Shown here: positions 59,929 to 64,000 of the stretch, one piece after another
Position numbering within the stretch: the stretch's first letter is position 1
How the letters are laid out: each line of letters opens with the position of its first letter
NCBI GenBank assembly: GCA_002399815.1
Contig: DHEJ01000036.1
Coordinates: 38,653-102,652, forward strand
Direction: 5' to 3'
Origin: Acholeplasmataceae bacterium UBA4853
GTDB lineage: Bacteria; Bacillota_I; Bacilli_A; Acholeplasmatales; Acholeplasmataceae
Length of the DNA stretch: 64,000 bases
Program-made: the position numbers and the translations under genes
Notes under the pieces: generated by a model
The model's database searches: none
What the model saw: only the letters and a program-made list of their open reading frames with translations
Told to the model about the DNA's origin: nothing

Positions 59929-61851
59929 ATGATAGCAAAAATGCGTTTAGTTAACTTAACAGCTGAAAAAGAAAAGACAGATGAGATTCTGGCAAAACTG
60001 ATCGATTTTTACGGTTTTCATCCAGTAGATAGTACTAAAGTACTGTCGACTGTTCATGGTTCTACCGGATATGAAGGTGGCAATCCAACCGATGAATTAA
60101 TCGCTCAAATCAATGAAATTGAAGAAGAATTAGTACTTTCTTTAATCCCTGTTAAAACCAGAGTTTTAAGAGATTCAATTGATGAGATGCATCAATATAT
60201 TATTGATTCTCATCAAGCATTTAGTTTGGAGTTTAACAGTATTAAAAAGCTTGAAGAAAATAACTTAAAGATTTTAGAAGCGTTAAAACAAATCGAGAAT
60301 TTAGAAAGTCTAGAGTTATCATTTGATGATTTATTTAATACGAAGTTCTTAAGTTTAAGATTTGGTAAGTTACCTCAAGATAGTGTTGAAAGATTAAATT
60401 ATTATCGTCATAAACCATTTATCTTCATTCCTTTTTCTGAAGATAAGGAAACTAAAGAATTATGGTGTTTATATGTAACATCTAATGAATTCAAACGGGA
60501 AATTGATAACTTATTTACTTCAATGTACTTTGAAAGAATTAGAATTCCTGATTTTGTACATGGTACACCTGAAAGTGCTAGAGAAGCACTAGAAACAACG
60601 ATTAGAAATAATGAAAAAGAGATTGATGATTTAAGAAAAGAATTAAGAGATTTAGCACTTGTTTATCAAGAACGTCTAGGTATTATTAAAGGTGAACTTG
60701 AATTCTTACATAAGATGTATGAAGCTAAAAAACATGTGGTTGGTTTAGGGGATAGAATTTCTATTTCAGGATTCATTGAAAAAGATAATGTTGAAGCATT
60801 TAAAGCGTTATTTAATGACATTGAATCTGTTCAAGTGGATGATAGTGATGCTGAATCAGATAAACGTTTTATACCACCTACCAAGTTTAAGAATAACTGG
60901 TTTACAAAACCGTTCCAAGTCTATGTAGAGATGTATGGTGTTCCAACCTATGGCGATGTTGATCCAACGACCTTTATGGCGATTAGTTATACCTTATTAT
61001 TCGGTATTATGTTTGGAGATTTTGGACAAGGGTTATTATTATCACTGATTGGATTTTTATTAGGTAAGTTTAAAGGATGGAGCTTAGGTCCGATTGTTAC
61101 TAGAATCGGTTTAAGTGGTGCATTCTTTGGATTGATTTATGGTGAATTCTTTGGTAATGCACATGTACTTAGTCCACTTTATGATTGGTTAAAAGGATTT
61201 GGCATTACATTTCTACCATTCCATCCGATGGATAATCATAATACGATGACACTGTTATTAGGTGCGGTTGCATTAGGGTCATTATTCATCTTAGTTTCGA
61301 TCATTACGAATACGTATTTCAACTTTAGGAAGAAAAATTATGCAGAAGCGATTTGTTCTCCTAATGGTGTATCCGGATTATTATTCTATGGATATATCTT
61401 ACTAGGCATTGGTGGTCAAATGTTATTTGGATGGACTGATATGTTTAGTATCATACCAATCATCTTATTAATTATTATTCCGGTGTTACTGATTTTCTTA
61501 AAAGAACCAATTGAAAGAAAATTACATCACCACAAGATGTTTCCAGATGGTATTGGTGGATTCTTCATGGAAGGGTTCTTCGAACTATTTGAAGTTATGC
61601 TAAGTTACTTAACCAATACATTATCATTCTTAAGAGTTGGTGGATTCGTATTATCACATGCTGGATTGATGATGGTTGTAAATGTGCTTTCCCAAAACGG
61701 TGAAATCTGGTGGGCAATGGCACTTGGTAATTTATTTGTTATGGGGCTTGAAGGTTTAATCGTAGGTATTCAAGTATTAAGATTAGAGTTTTATGAAATG
61801 TTTTCACGTTACTATGATGGTGACGGAATATTATTTAATCCAATTGTCTAG
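59929..61851 (+). CDS. ntpI: V-type ATPase subunit I (a-type, ion channel)
   Basis: A 640-residue protein. The N-terminal half (about 1-340) is a soluble, coiled-coil-rich domain. The C-terminal half has about seven membrane spans with YTLLFGIMFGDFGQGLLLS, FLRVGGFVLSHAGLMMV and the final GLEGLIVGIQVLRLEFYEMF, read in parts, typical for this subunit. The membrane arginine near FLRVGG is expected to move ions. It lies between subunit C and K. Confidence 0.94.
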   Translation: MIAKMRLVNLTAEKEKTDEILAKLIDFYGFHPVDSTKVLSTVHGSTGYEGGNPTDELIAQINEIEEELVLSLIPVKTRVLRDSIDEMHQYIIDSHQAFSLEFNSIKKLEENNLKILEALKQIENLESLELSFDDLFNTKFLSLRFGKLPQDSVERLNYYRHKPFIFIPFSEDKETKELWCLYVTSNEFKREIDNLFTSMYFERIRIPDFVHGTPESAREALETTIRNNEKEIDDLRKELRDLALVYQERLGIIKGELEFLHKMYEAKKHVVGLGDRISISGFIEKDNVEAFKALFNDIESVQVDDSDAESDKRFIPPTKFKNNWFTKPFQVYVEMYGVPTYGDVDPTTFMAISYTLLFGIMFGDFGQGLLLSLIGFLLGKFKGWSLGPIVTRIGLSGAFFGLIYGEFFGNAHVLSPLYDWLKGFGITFLPFHPMDNHNTMTLLLGAVALGSLFILVSIITNTYFNFRKKNYAEAICSPNGVSGLLFYGYILLGIGGQMLFGWTDMFSIIPIILLIIIPVLLIFLKEPIERKLHHHKMFPDGIGGFFMEGFFELFEVMLSYLTNTLSFLRVGGFVLSHAGLMMVVNVLSQNGEIWWAMALGNLFVMGLEGLIVGIQVLRLEFYEMFSRYYDGDGILFNPIV

Positions 61852-61863
61852 GAGGAAAAAGAT

Positions 61864-62316
61864 ATGGAATGGATTTTATTAGGTGTTATATTTTTAGGAA
61901 TTATCTTTATTTTATTACCGCTTGTTAAGGTATTTAAAGGCAGCGTTTCTGCATTAAGTGCTAAGCGTAGATTAGTTTTACATATCGCATTATTTACAAC
62001 ATTTTTCTTTGCATTAGCAGTTGCTAGTCCATTGATCTTTGCAGCTGAATTTGGTGACCCAGGTGTTGCCGAATCAGGATTATTTTATCAAGCAGCAGCA
62101 TTTGGTTATTTAGGTGCTGCAATTTCAACAGGTTGTTCAGCACTTGGTGCAGGGATTGCCGTTGCAGCAGCAGCACCAGCAGCGATTGGTGCAATTTCAG
62201 AGAATCCTAAAAACTTAGGTAAATCATTGATTTTCGTTGCACTTGGTGAAGGGGTAGCTATTTATGGTTTATTGATTTCAATTTTAATTCTAAATAATAT
62301 TCCAACAATTAGTTAA
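61864..62316 (+). CDS. ntpK: V-type ATPase subunit K (ring subunit)
   Basis: A 150-residue membrane protein with four spans. Spans 3 and 4 (about 72-103 and 119-145) form the ion-binding hairpin: AAISTGCSALGAGIAV and FVALGEGVAIYGLLIS with the carboxylate Glu in ALGEG. The first two spans (about 2-22 and 40-62) do not look like a second ring hairpin, so each subunit should carry one carboxylate. AGGAGG precedes the ATG. Na+ or H+ use cannot be decided by eye. Confidence 0.9.
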   Translation: MEWILLGVIFLGIIFILLPLVKVFKGSVSALSAKRRLVLHIALFTTFFFALAVASPLIFAAEFGDPGVAESGLFYQAAAFGYLGAAISTGCSALGAGIAVAAAAPAAIGAISENPKNLGKSLIFVALGEGVAIYGLLISILILNNIPTIS

Positions 62317-62328
62317 TTAGGTGATGAT

Positions 62329-62637
62329 ATGAAGTTTTATCTTCTAAGTGACAATGTAGATACTTTAGTCGGTATGAGATTAGTTGGCATTGAAGGTACT
62401 GTCTTACATAATAAAGAAGAACTTTTAGAAAAGTTAAATGGACTTATGCAAGATGAGGAAATTGCTGTTGTTTTAATGACGACTAAAATCGTAGAATTGG
62501 CACCTAAGGTTATTTCCGAGTTAAAACTAAGAAACATTAGTCCTTTATTAGTAGAAATTCCTGACAGGCATGGGAATTCTAATATCGGTGAATCCATTGA
62601 TAACTATGTATCAAAAGCTATCGGTGTGAAATTATAG
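62329..62637 (+). CDS. ntpG: V-type ATPase subunit F
   Basis: A 102-residue shaft protein. The pattern YLLSDNVDTLVGMRLVGIEG at the start and the later LLVEIPDRHGNSN and SIDNYVSKAIG agree with subunit F (NtpG/AtpF) of bacterial V-ATPases. The length is normal (about 100). It starts 12 nt after subunit K. Confidence 0.88.
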   Translation: MKFYLLSDNVDTLVGMRLVGIEGTVLHNKEELLEKLNGLMQDEEIAVVLMTTKIVELAPKVISELKLRNISPLLVEIPDRHGNSNIGESIDNYVSKAIGVKL

Positions 62638-62646
62638 AGGTGAATT

Positions 62647-63216
62647 ATGAACTTTACTAATAGAGATGATTTAGGCATTTATTTTAAAAAGGCTATCGAA
62701 AGAGAGTCTAGTTTAGAAATAACTGAACTAAAAAATGAAATCAATAGTATGACAAAAGATGCAAAAGAACTTTTTGAAAAAGAATTAGAAGAAGAAAAGA
62801 TTGATATATTAGCATCAAGAGCAAGAGATATTTATAAACAACATCAAGAAGAATTATCCGTTAAACAAAGAAATCTAGATCTTTTAGTGATGAAAAAAAG
62901 AATGGAACTGATTGATGAATTGTTTAATAATTTAGCATTAGAAATTCAAAAGTTTAGAGATACACCTGTGTATGCTAAATGGTTTAATAAAAAACTAGGC
63001 ACATACCAAGTTAAAGACTTTGATGCAATTGAAGTCAATGAAAAGGACTTATCTTTAGTACCTAAAACATTAAAAGCTATCATTAATCCTAAGATTAAAG
63101 CAGGCTTTATATTACACAGTAAACATTTAAGTGCAATTGTAACTGAAACGATTTCTTCAAATCTAGAAGATGCTCGTAAGCATTTCTATAGTACAGCCAA
63201 ATGGTTTAGTGAGTAA
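62647..63216 (+). CDS. ntpE: V-type ATPase subunit E-like stalk protein
   Basis: A 189-residue protein. The N-terminal half is a charged coiled coil, the C-terminal half a small globular domain ending in a region like GFILHSKHLSAIVTETISSN. This layout and the place between F and A fit subunit E of the peripheral stalk, though sequence similarity in this subunit is low. GAGGTGA lies before the ATG. Confidence 0.75.
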   Translation: MNFTNRDDLGIYFKKAIERESSLEITELKNEINSMTKDAKELFEKELEEEKIDILASRARDIYKQHQEELSVKQRNLDLLVMKKRMELIDELFNNLALEIQKFRDTPVYAKWFNKKLGTYQVKDFDAIEVNEKDLSLVPKTLKAIINPKIKAGFILHSKHLSAIVTETISSNLEDARKHFYSTAKWFSE

Positions 63217-63227
63217 GAAGGGATTAT

Positions 63228-64000
63228 ATGGAAAATAGAATTTATTCAATTAATGGACCAGTTGTTAAAGTAAAAGATACTGAAAGCTTTTCTATGCTTG
63301 AAAAAGTATATGTTGGACCAAACCGTTTAATGGGTGAGGTTATTTCAATATCTAAAGAAATTACCGTCATTCAAGTTTATGAAACAACCTCAGGCTTAAA
63401 AATGGGTGATTTAGTTTATCCAACTAAAAACTTGGTGAGTGTTGATTTAGGACCTGGTTTGATGTCTCATATTTTTGACGGGATTGCTAGACCTTTAACA
63501 AAGATTAGAAAAGAATCCGGTGATTTTATTCATCCGGGTTCTGATGTTTCATCCCTTGATTTAGAAAAAAAGTGGGATGTCACAGTGAAGGTTAAAGAAG
63601 GGGATCATGTCGTAGGTGGTAATATATTTGCAACGATTCCTGAAACCCAATCCATAGAACACCGTTTAATGATTCCTCCTCATACTGAAGGAGTTGTTAA
63701 AAGTGTTAAGCCAAGTGGTCTTTATCATGTTAATGATGTTGTTGTAGTCTTAGAAACTAAAAATGCCGATGTTGAGTTAACATTAACTCAAAAATGGCCA
63801 ATTAAAAAAGAACGTCCAGTTTTAGAAAGATTACCTTTAACAATTCCTTTATTAACAGGTCAACGTGTTATTGATACATTATTCCCAATCGCAAAAGGTG
63901 GTACAGCAGCGATTCCTGGTGGTTTTGGTACCGGGAAAACGATGATGCAACATCAGTTTGCTAAATGGTGTGACGCTGATATTATTGTTTATATTGGTTG
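63228..64000 (+). CDS. ntpA: V-type ATPase catalytic subunit A (cut by window end)
   Basis: 257 codons of a longer gene run off the window edge. It starts MENRIYSINGPVVKVKD with AAGGGA upstream. Family segments follow: GPGLMSHIFDGIARPL, PGSDVSSLD, RPVLERLPLTIPLLTGQRVID, seen as LPLTIPLLTGQRVID, and the Walker A loop PGGFGTGKTMMQHQ. Subunit A binds and uses ATP in the A3B3 head. The rest, and subunits B and D, should lie beyond 64000. Confidence 0.95.
   Translation, partial: MENRIYSINGPVVKVKDTESFSMLEKVYVGPNRLMGEVISISKEITVIQVYETTSGLKMGDLVYPTKNLVSVDLGPGLMSHIFDGIARPLTKIRKESGDFIHPGSDVSSLDLEKKWDVTVKVKEGDHVVGGNIFATIPETQSIEHRLMIPPHTEGVVKSVKPSGLYHVNDVVVVLETKNADVELTLTQKWPIKKERPVLERLPLTIPLLTGQRVIDTLFPIAKGGTAAIPGGFGTGKTMMQHQFAKWCDADIIVYIG

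Noticed and set aside
1..64000. Possible use of UGA as tryptophan, as in Mycoplasma
   Set aside because: Full-length genes end at UGA (for example 3550-3552 and 42657-42659) and family proteins have normal lengths with UGG for Trp.

Overview
The window looks like a chromosomal segment of an Acholeplasma-type mollicute, most likely close to Acholeplasma laidlawii. It is AT-rich and has short intergenic gaps. UGA is used as a stop codon (for example at 3550, 9270, 42657 and 58889), so the genetic code is standard, unlike that of Mycoplasma. Surface proteins are lipoproteins with a cysteine lipobox. Two aminoacyl-tRNA synthetases sit behind T-box leaders. The ATPase operon is V/A-type, and Fe-S assembly is by a SUF operon. 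No tRNA, rRNA or CRISPR array was seen. The species name is inference from gene content.

Layout. 1-11,000: a sugar operon with a binding lipoprotein, a single-chain fusion of both ABC permeases, an ABC ATPase, two GH65 disaccharide phosphorylases, beta-phosphoglucomutase and a LacI-type regulator. Together they would import an alpha-glucobiose, split it with phosphate and feed glucose-6-P to glycolysis. 11,100-14,900: asparagine synthetase AsnA, a HAD/metallophosphoesterase fusion and a flavoprotein. 15,000-20,500: two large lipoproteins, a TetR regulator, a DUF3899 membrane protein, and a short region (16,400-16,740) that may encode a small RNA and a 38-residue peptide. 20,570-27,900: an oligopeptide ABC importer (oppABCDF). 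27,917-29,452: a dead ISL3-type insertion sequence lodged between oppF and its terminator. 30,400-35,230: sufCDSUB. 35,234-36,444: a protein resembling squalene/phytoene synthase without recognisable catalytic aspartates, divergent from a ComK-like protein. 36,500-39,320: pgk, an HTH-cupin regulator, an HPr-like protein and tpiA. 39,400-46,000: rpsD, fRMsr, thiI, an RNA methyltransferase, a TIM-barrel protein, a GH20 hexosaminidase and def. 46,090-49,290: pseudouridine synthase, YlbG-like protein, rpsP, khpA, rimM, trmD and rplS. 49,380-54,045: a CcpA-like regulator, T-box-tyrS, a lipid kinase and trpS with its T-box. 54,079-58,400: pepF, spx, a CYTH protein and gap. 58,570-64,000: V-ATPase genes H-C-I-K-F-E-A, the last cut by the window edge.

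A regulatory theme links distant parts. The window encodes a CcpA-like repressor and an HPr-like protein that keeps the regulatory serine and the histidine but has lost the Arg-Pro pair of the PTS active site. Three sites resembling the Gram-positive cre consensus lie upstream of oppA, pepF/spx and gap. At oppA and pepF the sites are nearly identical and sit 33-34 nt upstream of the -35 box. This suggests catabolite control of peptide use and glycolysis without sugar phosphotransfer. It is inference from sequence and needs binding data.
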